Assembly: GCA_002688355.1 (NCBI GenBank)
Contig: NZCT01000013.1
Coordinates: 1 to 37,593 of the forward strand
Length of the DNA: 37,593 nucleotides
Source of the DNA: an archaeon
GTDB taxonomy: Archaea; Nanobdellota; Nanobdellia; SCGC-AAA011-G17; GW2011-AR20
Direction of reading: 5' to 3'
Every line of letters starts with the position of its first letter. Within the stretch, counting starts at the first letter, position 1. Made by a program: the position numbers and the translations under genes. Below the pieces are notes generated by a model, which saw nothing but the letters and a program-made list of their open reading frames with translations, was not told the origin of the DNA and did no database searches. This document shows positions 1 to 8,149 of the stretch, piece by piece.

Positions 1-182
1 ATAAAAACTTGATTAGCTGCTTTAGAGATTTCATTTGTAATTGCATCAACTTTAGAAGCAGCAATAGTATCACTAGTCTCTCCAGAATATCTTATATACA
101 AAAATAAAATAGGAACTAAAATTATCATAACAATAATTATTATCCCTAAATATTCAGTAGACGCTTGACCTCTTTTTTTCAT
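1..182 (-). CDS. Class III signal peptide pilin-like protein (partial, runs off left edge)
   Basis: Reverse-complement translation from ATG at 182: MKKRGQASTEYLGIIIIVMIILVPILFLYIRYSGETSDTIAASK...; KKRGQASTEYL followed by a hydrophobic helix matches the archaeal class III signal peptide (QxSxE) pattern. Not in the ORF track because it is truncated. Confidence 0.8.
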   Translation of the reverse strand, partial: MKKRGQASTEYLGIIIIVMIILVPILFLYIRYSGETSDTIAASKVDAITNEISKAANQVF

Positions 183-214
183 ATTTTTCCAAAGATTACT
201 AAATTTATAAATGT

Positions 215-2266
215 TTATAATATATTCGTAATATGTTCTCTTTTCTCTAACCTTATCACATTATCCACAAAACTCTCAACTTTAGGTTCATGGCTAACAA
301 TAATTATCTGTTTCATATTTAATTCTTTCAAAACATCTCTTATCCTATCAATTTGCTCCTCAGAAAATCCGTCAGTAGGTTCATCTAATATAATCAAATC
401 CTTAGTCTTAATTACTCCAACAACATTATTTATAACTTGATTTAGAGCTAATCTATAAGCTAAAGCAGTAGCAGTCTTCTCTCCCCCTGATAAATCTTGA
501 TACTCTATAATAAAACCATTTTGCTCTATAATTGGAGTAAAATCTCTTTCCAAAGAAACTTGGATATCCTCATTATTTATTAAAAACCCAAACCATTTCT
601 GGAACAGGGAACTAAAATCAGCATAAATCTTTAGCATAATACTTTTTTCCATGTTTTCAACTAAACTCAAAAAATGTTCATTAACTAAAAAATGAATTTC
701 CTCTAGTTTAGAAATATCTTTTTTTACTTTTATCTTATCTTCAATGCTTTCTTTTAATCTTTCAATATTACTTAGCTTAGCAGAAATATCAGTTTCTACT
801 CGCGCTTTATTTAATTGTATTTCTTTTTCTTGAGAATTTAAATTTTCTAGTTTACTTTTAACTTCATCAACATTACTTTCTGGAATTAACTTTATATTAT
901 TCATAATTACTTCTTTTTCAGAATTGAAAACAGAGATTTCCTTTATTGATTTTTCCTCTTCTACTTTTATAAAATTTAACTGTTTATTTTTATCTTCTAA
1001 ATTAACTTTCTTAAGATTTAAAACATCATATTTACTTTTCAATTCCCTTATCTCAGATAACTTATTTTTGTTTTCCTCTTGTTCATTATTTAAAACTAAA
1101 TTTTTAGATTCTAATTCTTTTAACTCATTATCCAATTCAAGAATCTTATTATTTTCCTCAGAATTTATAGATTTCTTATGGTCATGTATAACATTTTGTT
1201 TACACAAAGGACAAAAATCCATTGTATTTATTTTCTCTACAATTCCTTGAGAGGCTAATTTCTTAGTTCTAATATCTTGAATCTTATTGGAAATCTCTTG
1301 AACTTCGCTATTTAAAACACTAATTTTATCGTCGATAGTTTTAATCTCTAAACTAAAGTCTTTACTCTCCTCATTAACAGTAACTTCATTTTTCAAAACT
1401 TCAACTTCTTTAATCAATCTTTCCTTATTTAGCTTATTTCTCTCTACTTCTGAATTCTTATTAGAAATCTTTAACTCTATAATATTTTCTTGATTTTTTA
1501 ATTCTTTTAGTTTATTACTTAACTCTTCCTTCTCTGAAATTTCTTGTTTAATAACATTAATTTCCTTAACTAAATTATTTATTTTTAAATCCAAACCTTC
1601 TTTCTCTTTATTTAATTCTAGAATATTACTCTCTAAACTTTTCTTCTCTTCTTGTTCTTTTTGTAAATTCTCAACCCTAATTAATAATTCAGCTTTCCTT
1701 CCTTTTACTTTACTTAGAAATAATTTAGAATTTTCCTTTACTTTTTTATATTTATCAATTCCAAATATTCTTCTTAAAATATCTAATCTTAATTCATTAT
1801 TACTAAATAAGATCTGTTTCATCTCTTCCTGTGGTGTATAAACAGTATATCTATAAATTAAAGATTTAGTCTGTGTTAAAAATTCTTTAGGATAACTTAT
1901 TGTATCTAGCACAAATTGTTTAATTTCTATCGGCGATAGTAAAGTTTCTTCCCCATTTACAATAACAGAACCAGAATCTTGTGAAACAGATTTACTTCCT
2001 CTTTTCAAAACTCTTTTAATTGTAATTTCTTTATCTTCAACATTTAAAGACAATTCAACAAAACCTTTCTTAGTTCCATTTCTTAACAAACTAGAACCAG
2101 TTAAATCTCCTTTTAACAATCCAAACAACGCAAACTCTATAGAAAATAAAATAGTGCTTTTCCCAGAACCAATATTTCCTGCTAGTAAAACATTACCTTC
2201 TGGAAAATTAATTTCCTGATTAACATAGCTTCTAATATTTTCTAATTTAATTTTATTAATAATCAT
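215..2266 (-). CDS. rad50: Rad50 DNA double-strand break repair ATPase
   Basis: Walker A GNIGSGKST, long coiled coil interrupted by zinc hook CPLC, signature LSGGEKTA, Walker B LIILDEPTDGF; 4-nt overlap with the upstream mre11. Confidence 0.93.
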   Translation of the reverse strand: MIINKIKLENIRSYVNQEINFPEGNVLLAGNIGSGKSTILFSIEFALFGLLKGDLTGSSLLRNGTKKGFVELSLNVEDKEITIKRVLKRGSKSVSQDSGSVIVNGEETLLSPIEIKQFVLDTISYPKEFLTQTKSLIYRYTVYTPQEEMKQILFSNNELRLDILRRIFGIDKYKKVKENSKLFLSKVKGRKAELLIRVENLQKEQEEKKSLESNILELNKEKEGLDLKINNLVKEINVIKQEISEKEELSNKLKELKNQENIIELKISNKNSEVERNKLNKERLIKEVEVLKNEVTVNEESKDFSLEIKTIDDKISVLNSEVQEISNKIQDIRTKKLASQGIVEKINTMDFCPLCKQNVIHDHKKSINSEENNKILELDNELKELESKNLVLNNEQEENKNKLSEIRELKSKYDVLNLKKVNLEDKNKQLNFIKVEEEKSIKEISVFNSEKEVIMNNIKLIPESNVDEVKSKLENLNSQEKEIQLNKARVETDISAKLSNIERLKESIEDKIKVKKDISKLEEIHFLVNEHFLSLVENMEKSIMLKIYADFSSLFQKWFGFLINNEDIQVSLERDFTPIIEQNGFIIEYQDLSGGEKTATALAYRLALNQVINNVVGVIKTKDLIILDEPTDGFSEEQIDRIRDVLKELNMKQIIIVSHEPKVESFVDNVIRLEKREHITNIL

Positions 2267-3468
2267 TTTCCAAATAGTTTCTCAATATCTAAAGATTTCA
2301 AACATTCTTCTATCAACCTATTCTCAAAATCTAGAACTTTCTCACCTTCTTCTTTTTCTTTATTCAAAGACAATAACAAATTATTAATTAACGGTTTATA
2401 CGTTTCTAAATCTTTTACCTCAATCTTCTCTAAATGTTCATTAATTATTTTACTCTCAGCAACTTCAATATTTTCCTCAACGTCAATATTCTCAAATTCT
2501 TTAGAAACTAATTTAGTAGTATTCTTCAATATTGCGTAAGAATCTTTAAAACTCTCAAAAATTTCTTTAAAATTTATATCATTAGGCTTACCACTTTCTA
2601 ACGTACCCTCAATTCGTAACATAACTATCTTATCTTTAAAATCACTAACAGTGTTTAAAATTTCTTGCTCAACTTGTAATGGTGTTTTCTTATTAGCATC
2701 AAAGTAATAAGTTTTAACTTCTTTTTCACTTACAATAATACGTTCTATATTTGCAACTTTATTATCTTGAACTTCAATTAAATTAAAACCACCTTCTTTT
2801 AATTCTTCTAATTCCTTAAAACTATTTGGAAATAAAGGTCCTGGATAACATAAATAACCTCTATCATACTTTTCTTTTAAAATATAATGCACATGTCCTC
2901 CAGCATAATAATCAAAATTCTTAGGGAATAACGTAACATTAATAGAATCAACTTTTTCTAAATCTTTTGGTTTATACTCTTCAATTGAACAATGAAATAT
3001 AAATATCTTAAATCCTTCTTCATCTTCAACCTCTTTAAAATCTAAAGTTTTAAAATATTCCTTTTCTAATCCTAATCGTAAACCTAATACCCCTGTAATC
3101 TTAGTATTTGTTTTATCTTCAGTAAATTTTAATTTATTTTCTTTAACTTTCATAACATTAATTAGTAATCCTGATTTCTCTAAAACATCAATCATAGACT
3201 TACCACTTGGAGAAAAATCATGACTTCCAGGAACAACATATAAACTAATATTTTTGTTTTTTAATTTTCTAATTATTGAAGCAACATCTTTAATAGAATC
3301 TATACTAGGTAAAGCTGTATTAAACAAATCTCCTGCAATTAACACAAAAGCAGTATGTTTTTCTATACAGATATCAATAGCTCTTCTAAACGCATCTAAA
3401 TTTAATTTACTTAATTTAGGATCTTGCCATCCTCCAATATGTACATCAGCTAAATGTGCGAATTTCAT
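2263..3468 (-). CDS. mre11: Mre11 nuclease/exonuclease
   Basis: Calcineurin-like phosphoesterase motifs ADVHIG, AGDLFN, GSHD, FHCS, GGHVH; overlaps rad50. Confidence 0.92.
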   Translation of the reverse strand: MKFAHLADVHIGGWQDPKLSKLNLDAFRRAIDICIEKHTAFVLIAGDLFNTALPSIDSIKDVASIIRKLKNKNISLYVVPGSHDFSPSGKSMIDVLEKSGLLINVMKVKENKLKFTEDKTNTKITGVLGLRLGLEKEYFKTLDFKEVEDEEGFKIFIFHCSIEEYKPKDLEKVDSINVTLFPKNFDYYAGGHVHYILKEKYDRGYLCYPGPLFPNSFKELEELKEGGFNLIEVQDNKVANIERIIVSEKEVKTYYFDANKKTPLQVEQEILNTVSDFKDKIVMLRIEGTLESGKPNDINFKEIFESFKDSYAILKNTTKLVSKEFENIDVEENIEVAESKIINEHLEKIEVKDLETYKPLINNLLLSLNKEKEEGEKVLDFENRLIEECLKSLDIEKLFGK

Positions 3469-3626
3469 TCAATTAAATATGAAAATTTTATTATAAAGAT
3501 TCTTACAATTTTATCTATATATCTTAAAATAAATTTTAGAATTCTTTAATATTATAGAACTTAAATATCATAAAAGAAATGATAGGAATGGTAGACCTTA
3601 TACTAGTGTTAGGTTGAAGAGTTAAA

Positions 3627-4037
3627 TTAAGGATAAACAACTTTTGTTTTCTCGTATATTCCTGTTTTTTCGTTAAAGTAAACAGCTTTTTGTTCATTAA
3701 TTGGTTGTCCTTCATAAGTTTCTACTATTCCAATTGTACCATCACTATGCCGATCATAAGTGAACATAGATGCAACAGGCATACCATTTTCATCATCAAG
3801 TAAATAGCGAATTCTTCTAGTGCTATCAGAATCTACATATATTGAATCGACTTTTACAATGGCATTTGGATATTTGTTGAGAAATTGGTTTTTAGCTTCG
3901 GAAGCTGAGCTAGGAACTGAAGACTGTTCACAAGATAACATTAACCCAATTAAACCTACTAGTTTTCCAGCTGAGAGGACTTGTTCTTTAATTTTTTTAT
4001 ACCAATTCATCATTTGTTTTTCTTCCATCGTTCTCAA
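3627..4037 (-). CDS. Small secreted/lipoprotein-like hypothetical protein
   Basis: N-terminal hydrophobic segment GKLVGLIGLMLSCEQSS with lipobox-like LMLSC; the start may be internal (MMNWYKK...). No recognised family. Confidence 0.55.
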   Translation of the reverse strand: MRTMEEKQMMNWYKKIKEQVLSAGKLVGLIGLMLSCEQSSVPSSASEAKNQFLNKYPNAIVKVDSIYVDSDSTRRIRYLLDDENGMPVASMFTYDRHSDGTIGIVETYEGQPINEQKAVYFNEKTGIYEKTKVVYP

Positions 4038-4065
4038 TACTCCAAAGAATTAACTTTAGAGGTTT

Positions 4066-4590
4066 TTATATTTCCTGATTATCGATTTCATCAAAAGATT
4101 GTGTTCTTGTCAACACCTCTGAATTCATTGTAACATAATTGCAGATGTAATCTACAGTTTCTCTTAGAATGTTTCTCATTTTTGTAGCTGTTGTCTTATA
4201 TTTTTTAAATGCAATAAAATAAATTAGATTCATTTCTCCATCTTTGAAAGTATCCCTATTTGCACATAAACCAATAATAGGTTGTTTTGTATAATCCTCA
4301 TTAAAAAGACTACCAATTAATTCAGTTCTTGGTGGTATGACTTTTTCTCCAGTATGTTCTGAAAAACCTTCAGGTAAACTATAATTTAAAAGGAGATATA
4401 TGCTATTATATTCTGGTTCCTCTGGAGAGATATCGTCTTGTTCAATCCCAATTTGGAATCCTACCAGATTATCCAATTTTTTGTATCTAACTACTTCATC
4501 TTCTTTTGGCTCAATTTTAGAAAATCCTCTTTGATCTAAATCCGTAGTTAAATCTTCAAGGATATCTTCAATCTTTGAATGATCTGTCAT
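4066..4590 (-). CDS. Hypothetical protein (174 aa)
   Basis: Long ORF in a same-strand cluster with neighbours; no recognised motif. Confidence 0.6.
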   Translation of the reverse strand: MTDHSKIEDILEDLTTDLDQRGFSKIEPKEDEVVRYKKLDNLVGFQIGIEQDDISPEEPEYNSIYLLLNYSLPEGFSEHTGEKVIPPRTELIGSLFNEDYTKQPIIGLCANRDTFKDGEMNLIYFIAFKKYKTTATKMRNILRETVDYICNYVTMNSEVLTRTQSFDEIDNQEI

Positions 4591-4595
4591 TTTCT

Positions 4596-4871
4596 TTATT
4601 CTCCTATATCTTCTAATTTTTGTTTTACAATTCCTGCTCTTGGAATAACAGTCACTAGTGTATCAAGAGTCCCATCTCCATCTCCATCAATTCTTGTCTG
4701 TGAGATTCCATAAGAAGGACTATCAATTGGCCAAAGTACTCTATATTCAGTAATAGATTGCATTTCATTCATGGCAACAGCTGTACCCATTATTACTTCA
4801 AATGCTATAGCAGATCCAACAATTGATGGAACTATTACTTCTTTGTAAATTTCTTTTATGATATTATACAT
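4596..4871 (-). CDS. Hypothetical protein with N-terminal hydrophobic segment
   Basis: Same-strand ORF overlapping the upstream ORF by 16 nt; hydrophobic N-terminus and an acidic DGDGDGTLD stretch. Confidence 0.55.
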   Translation of the reverse strand: MYNIIKEIYKEVIVPSIVGSAIAFEVIMGTAVAMNEMQSITEYRVLWPIDSPSYGISQTRIDGDGDGTLDTLVTVIPRAGIVKQKLEDIGE

Positions 4872-5194
4872 TTTTGTACTCCTTCTTGTTCTAAAGGATC
4901 TATTTTATATGGAACAATGGCAATAACACGTTGAGTGGGATAATTTATACTAGTATCTCCTCTAAGAATTGCATTTGTTTCTTTTGGTAAAACATAATGT
5001 CTATTAATTGTTTCAACTAAATCTTCATCTGGGAAACCTACAGGATCATCCTCATCAGGAAGTTTTCTTTTTTCAATAGGAAAAGGTTTTCCAGTCATTC
5101 TACCTGTAACTATTTGTTCATTTAAAGTAAGATTTGAGTTATTATCTAAGCTTAATACATAAATACCCATTATACTAAGATCTTCTATTGTCAT
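4856..5194 (-). CDS. Hypothetical protein (112 aa), first gene of orphan operon
   Basis: ORF preceded on the minus strand by SD-like AAAGGAG and a structured leader; no recognised family. Confidence 0.55.
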   Translation of the reverse strand: MTIEDLSIMGIYVLSLDNNSNLTLNEQIVTGRMTGKPFPIEKRKLPDEDDPVGFPDEDLVETINRHYVLPKETNAILRGDTSINYPTQRVIAIVPYKIDPLEQEGVQKCIIS

Positions 5195-5210
5195 TTTCTT
5201 ATTCTCCTTT

Positions 5211-5239
5211 ACCTAGAATTCCTAGGTGTTTTAACACCT
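5211..5239 (-). promoter_or_regulatory. Two overlapping inverted repeats in the leader/promoter of the orphan operon
   Basis: ACCTAG-aattc-CTAGGT (5211-5227) and AGGTGTT-tt-AACACCT (5224-5239) share AGGT; they lie between a TATA-like TTTTATAG (about 5246-5254) and the SD of the 5194 ORF. Confidence 0.6.
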
Positions 5240-5300
5240 CTACTTACTATAAAATACTAAGAATTTGGGGTTTTTAAAACTACCTAAATAAAATAGAAGA

Positions 5301-5310
5301 ATATATAAAT
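5301..5310 (+). promoter_or_regulatory. TATA box for the small antitoxin ORF
   Basis: atatataaat ending about 22 nt before the ATG at 5332, consistent with leaderless archaeal transcription. Confidence 0.5.
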
Positions 5311-5331
5311 GCTCATTACACTTATATTAAA

Positions 5332-5475
5332 ATGGAAAAGCAAGAAATGATTACAATACCTAAGGAAGAATATAAGGAACTAAAAAAGCAATCCAAAATA
5401 GACATGGATATTTTAAAACAACTTATTAGTAGCTTTAAAGATATAAAAGAAGGAAGAGTTAGAAGAGTTAAATAA
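5332..5475 (+). CDS. Small antitoxin-like protein (47 aa), absent from the ORF track
   Basis: Manual translation MEKQEMITIPKEEYKELKKQSKIDMDILKQLISSFKDIKEGRVRRVK*; an ITIPKEEYKELK N-terminus and a basic KxGRVRRVK tail resemble short antitoxins paired with RelE/ParE toxins; TATA box upstream. Confidence 0.7.
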   Translation: MEKQEMITIPKEEYKELKKQSKIDMDILKQLISSFKDIKEGRVRRVK

Positions 5476-5793
5476 TTATTTTTTCTTTATCAAGTTTTTA
5501 ATTTCATCTTTGAATTGATCTATTAAAAGCCATATAGAGTTTATTACAGCTTGTTGATCTTTTTTACCGCTAATGCCAATCATATATACTGATTTTATAT
5601 CATCATAAATTAAATAGTAAATACGATATTTGCCTCTTTTTTTCTCACGAAGCCATTTTACTCTAATTTGATCTCCAACATAAGGACTCTCATTAAGTTG
5701 TTCCTCAATTTTAGTAACCCATTCTTTGAAATCCTTTGGAAATTTATTTAATTCTTGGTCAAAAGTCTGAGAATGAAATATAGAGTAAGTCAT
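5476..5793 (-). CDS. RelE/ParE-superfamily mRNA interferase-like toxin
   Basis: 105 aa with small RelE-fold pattern: N-terminal FDQELNKFPKDFKEWV helix, then IRVKWLREKKRGKYRIYYLIYDDIKSVYMIGISGKKDQQ (xxGKYRIYY..I). Confidence 0.75.
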   Translation of the reverse strand: MTYSIFHSQTFDQELNKFPKDFKEWVTKIEEQLNESPYVGDQIRVKWLREKKRGKYRIYYLIYDDIKSVYMIGISGKKDQQAVINSIWLLIDQFKDEIKNLIKKK

Positions 5794-5864
5794 GTCATTC
5801 TAAATTATGAATATTCTATATAAAATTTTCTTATTGTTAATCCAATATAATTATTGTACAAACG

Positions 5865-5889
5865 TTCAGTAACTCTAAAACTTACTGAA
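5865..5889. repeat. Inverted repeat overlapping the stop codon of the 5882..6181 ORF
   Basis: TTCAGTAA-(9 nt)-TTACTGAA, 8-bp perfect arms; possible terminator or processing hairpin. Confidence 0.5.
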
Positions 5890-6181
5890 ACTTCGAACGT
5901 AGAAAACTAAGGATTTTCTTTTCTAATTTACTTTTTCCAGGTCCATTTAGAACTAGTTTTGTTTTTGACCAAGAACCACCTTCTTCTGAATAATTCTGAA
6001 CTCTTTCACCTAAACCAACATCAGTATACATATTTTTCCCACCTTCTCTCTTAAATTTTGGTTCTCTATAGCTCATATCAAATTTATAACAACCTTTATG
6101 GTCTTGAAAAAGATGTCCTTTAACTTGAACATTATGTTTACCAATTCTATAAGTTTCTTCTATTATTGAATTTTCTACCAT
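5882..6181 (-). CDS. Hypothetical protein (99 aa)
   Basis: ORF with clear start and stop, no recognised motif. Confidence 0.5.
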   Translation of the reverse strand: MVENSIIEETYRIGKHNVQVKGHLFQDHKGCYKFDMSYREPKFKREGGKNMYTDVGLGERVQNYSEEGGSWSKTKLVLNGPGKSKLEKKILSFLRSKFQ

Positions 6182-6215
6182 ATAATTATTACTCTAGATA
6201 ATTTTAAAAAACTTT

Positions 6216-7484
6216 TTACTTCTTCAAAATACTTCCATATCCAATTAATCTCCATCTAGAACCAACAATTCTAGATATAGTAACTCTATCTTTTACATCA
6301 CAACAAACAGGAATTTTTAATTTAACATAAACTAAATCTTTCTTAACTGAATTTACAACTCCAATAGTAGCAGAACTATTAACATTTAACATTAAATTCT
6401 CATTCATCTTAATAGGATCAACTAATAATTCATCTTTAACACCAACAATTCTTTTCAGCAAACTAGGCTTCAAATATAGTTCATCAAAAACCAAAGGTAA
6501 TTTATCTTTTACCCCAACAACATTACCAGCTAAACTATCAGATTTGATTATACTAGGATCTAACTCTGTTAAAACTCCAATAGAACCACCAGGATGAACT
6601 TCATCAATATCATCTCCTCCAGTCTTTAACCCAACTATCTTAGTTCCAATTGAATTCCAAGAAACTTTACCATCTTTTTCTTCCTTCAATCCTGGTTTAA
6701 TTTCAATAGAATCATTTACTTTTAATTTTCCTTGTTTTAACGCTCCTCCTAAGATTCCACCAATTAATTTTTCTATACTAGTGCCAGGCTTATTAATATC
6801 AAAACTTCTAGCAACATACATTAACGGATCGAGTTTCAAATCTCTTTTAGGAGTCTTAATTACTTTTTCAATTGCTTCAATAACTTTTCCAATATTTACA
6901 TTATGTTGAGCGGAAATAGGAATAACAGGAGCATCTTCCGCTATAGAGCCTTTCAAAAACTTCTTAATTTGTTTATAATTCTTAATAGCCTCTTCTTTAG
7001 TTACTAGATCAATTTTATTTTGAACAACTACAATGTTCTTTACACCAATAATATCCAACGCCGTTAGGTGTTCTCTAGTTTGTGGCTGAGGGCATTCTTC
7101 ATTTGCAGCCACCATTAAAATAGCTCCATCCATTATAGCAGAGCCAGAAAGCATAACAGCCATTAACGTTTCATGGCCAGGAGCGTCAATAAAAGACACT
7201 TTTCTTAAAAATTCAGTTTTCCCTTTACATTTTAAACATTTGTCCTTAACAGTATATTCTTTACATTTCTTACAATAGTAAAATGAAGAATCAGCATAAC
7301 CCAATCTTATCGTAATGCCTCTCTTAATTTCTTCAGAATGAGTATCTGCCCATATTCCTGATAATTTTTCAGTTAGTGAAGTTTTTCCATGATCTACATG
7401 ACCTACAAGACCTATATTAACTTCAGGTTGCATAACCTTTCCTGCTTTAGCTTTGCTCTTGTCCATTAATAGTATTTCCTCCAA
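6216..7484 (-). CDS. eif2g: Translation initiation factor aIF2 subunit gamma
   Basis: GTPase motifs GHVDHGKTSL, DAPGH, NKID; zinc knuckle CKKCKEYTVKDKCLKCKG; SGIWADTHSEEIKRGITIRLGYAD typical of IF2-gamma. Confidence 0.96.
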   Translation of the reverse strand: MEEILLMDKSKAKAGKVMQPEVNIGLVGHVDHGKTSLTEKLSGIWADTHSEEIKRGITIRLGYADSSFYYCKKCKEYTVKDKCLKCKGKTEFLRKVSFIDAPGHETLMAVMLSGSAIMDGAILMVAANEECPQPQTREHLTALDIIGVKNIVVVQNKIDLVTKEEAIKNYKQIKKFLKGSIAEDAPVIPISAQHNVNIGKVIEAIEKVIKTPKRDLKLDPLMYVARSFDINKPGTSIEKLIGGILGGALKQGKLKVNDSIEIKPGLKEEKDGKVSWNSIGTKIVGLKTGGDDIDEVHPGGSIGVLTELDPSIIKSDSLAGNVVGVKDKLPLVFDELYLKPSLLKRIVGVKDELLVDPIKMNENLMLNVNSSATIGVVNSVKKDLVYVKLKIPVCCDVKDRVTISRIVGSRWRLIGYGSILKK

Positions 7485-7575
7485 AATAACCTAAATAAAC
7501 GAATTTTTAAACCTTTCTTATACAAAAGATTTTTATTCCAAAACCTTTAAATACAAATCATCAAATATCATAAGA

Positions 7576-8130
7576 ATGCAATTAAGTATCAATACAGCTG
7601 TAGATTCTCTAGTAAATTTAATTAATGAAAAAAAGAGAATTTTATTACAAGATGCTTCAAAAGAGCTAAATATCCCTGATAATGTTATAATGGAATGGTC
7701 CACGTTCTTAGAAGAAGAAAAAATTATTTCAATAGAATACAAATTCTCCAAAACTTATCTAGTAGTAAGAAAGAAAAATAAAAAGGCAGCTAAAGAAGAA
7801 ATTGAAAACTTAAAATCACTTAAAAACGTATTAAAAAGAAGACTAGAATACATGCTAAAATTCGTAGAATCTCAAGATATTGAAAACTCTGGAAAAATAA
7901 AGTCCATGACAGATATTAAAAGATTACTAAAAGATTTTGTGTTTGAAGAAAATAATATAACAAATGAACTAGTTTTTTCACAAAAAATCATATTAGGTAG
8001 TATAATCAAAAATCTTTCAAAAAAAGTTTCAAAATTAAATTACAGTAACAAAGATAGAATATCAAGTGAAATAGAAAAAGTTGGAGAATGGAAGGCAATT
8101 TTTGAAAGAAATTTAAAAAAAATAAAATAA
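7576..8130 (+). CDS. Winged-helix-like/coiled-coil protein at the head of the pilus operon
   Basis: HTH-like N-terminus (LVNLINEKKRILLQDASKELNIPDNVIMEWSTFLEEEKIISIEYKF) plus helical C-terminus; 19 nt upstream of the secretion ATPase. Confidence 0.6.
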   Translation: MQLSINTAVDSLVNLINEKKRILLQDASKELNIPDNVIMEWSTFLEEEKIISIEYKFSKTYLVVRKKNKKAAKEEIENLKSLKNVLKRRLEYMLKFVESQDIENSGKIKSMTDIKRLLKDFVFEENNITNELVFSQKIILGSIIKNLSKKVSKLNYSNKDRISSEIEKVGEWKAIFERNLKKIK

Positions 8131-8149
8131 TTTAAAAAAAGAGGGTGTA

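Noticed and set aside
165-440. Plus-strand ORF of 91 aa
   Set aside because: Antisense shadow of rad50 and the pilin gene; low-complexity composition, no motif.
924-1250. Plus-strand ORF of 108 aa
   Set aside because: Complement of the rad50 coiled coil; S/F/L-rich shadow ORF.
3254-3496. Plus-strand ORF of 80 aa
   Set aside because: Antisense to the mre11 N-terminus.
3820-4053. Plus-strand ORF of 77 aa
   Set aside because: Antisense to the 3627..4037 ORF, which has a better signal-peptide-like N-terminus.
7533-7751. Minus-strand ORF of 72 aa
   Set aside because: Antisense to 7576..8130, which fits the pilus operon; no motif.
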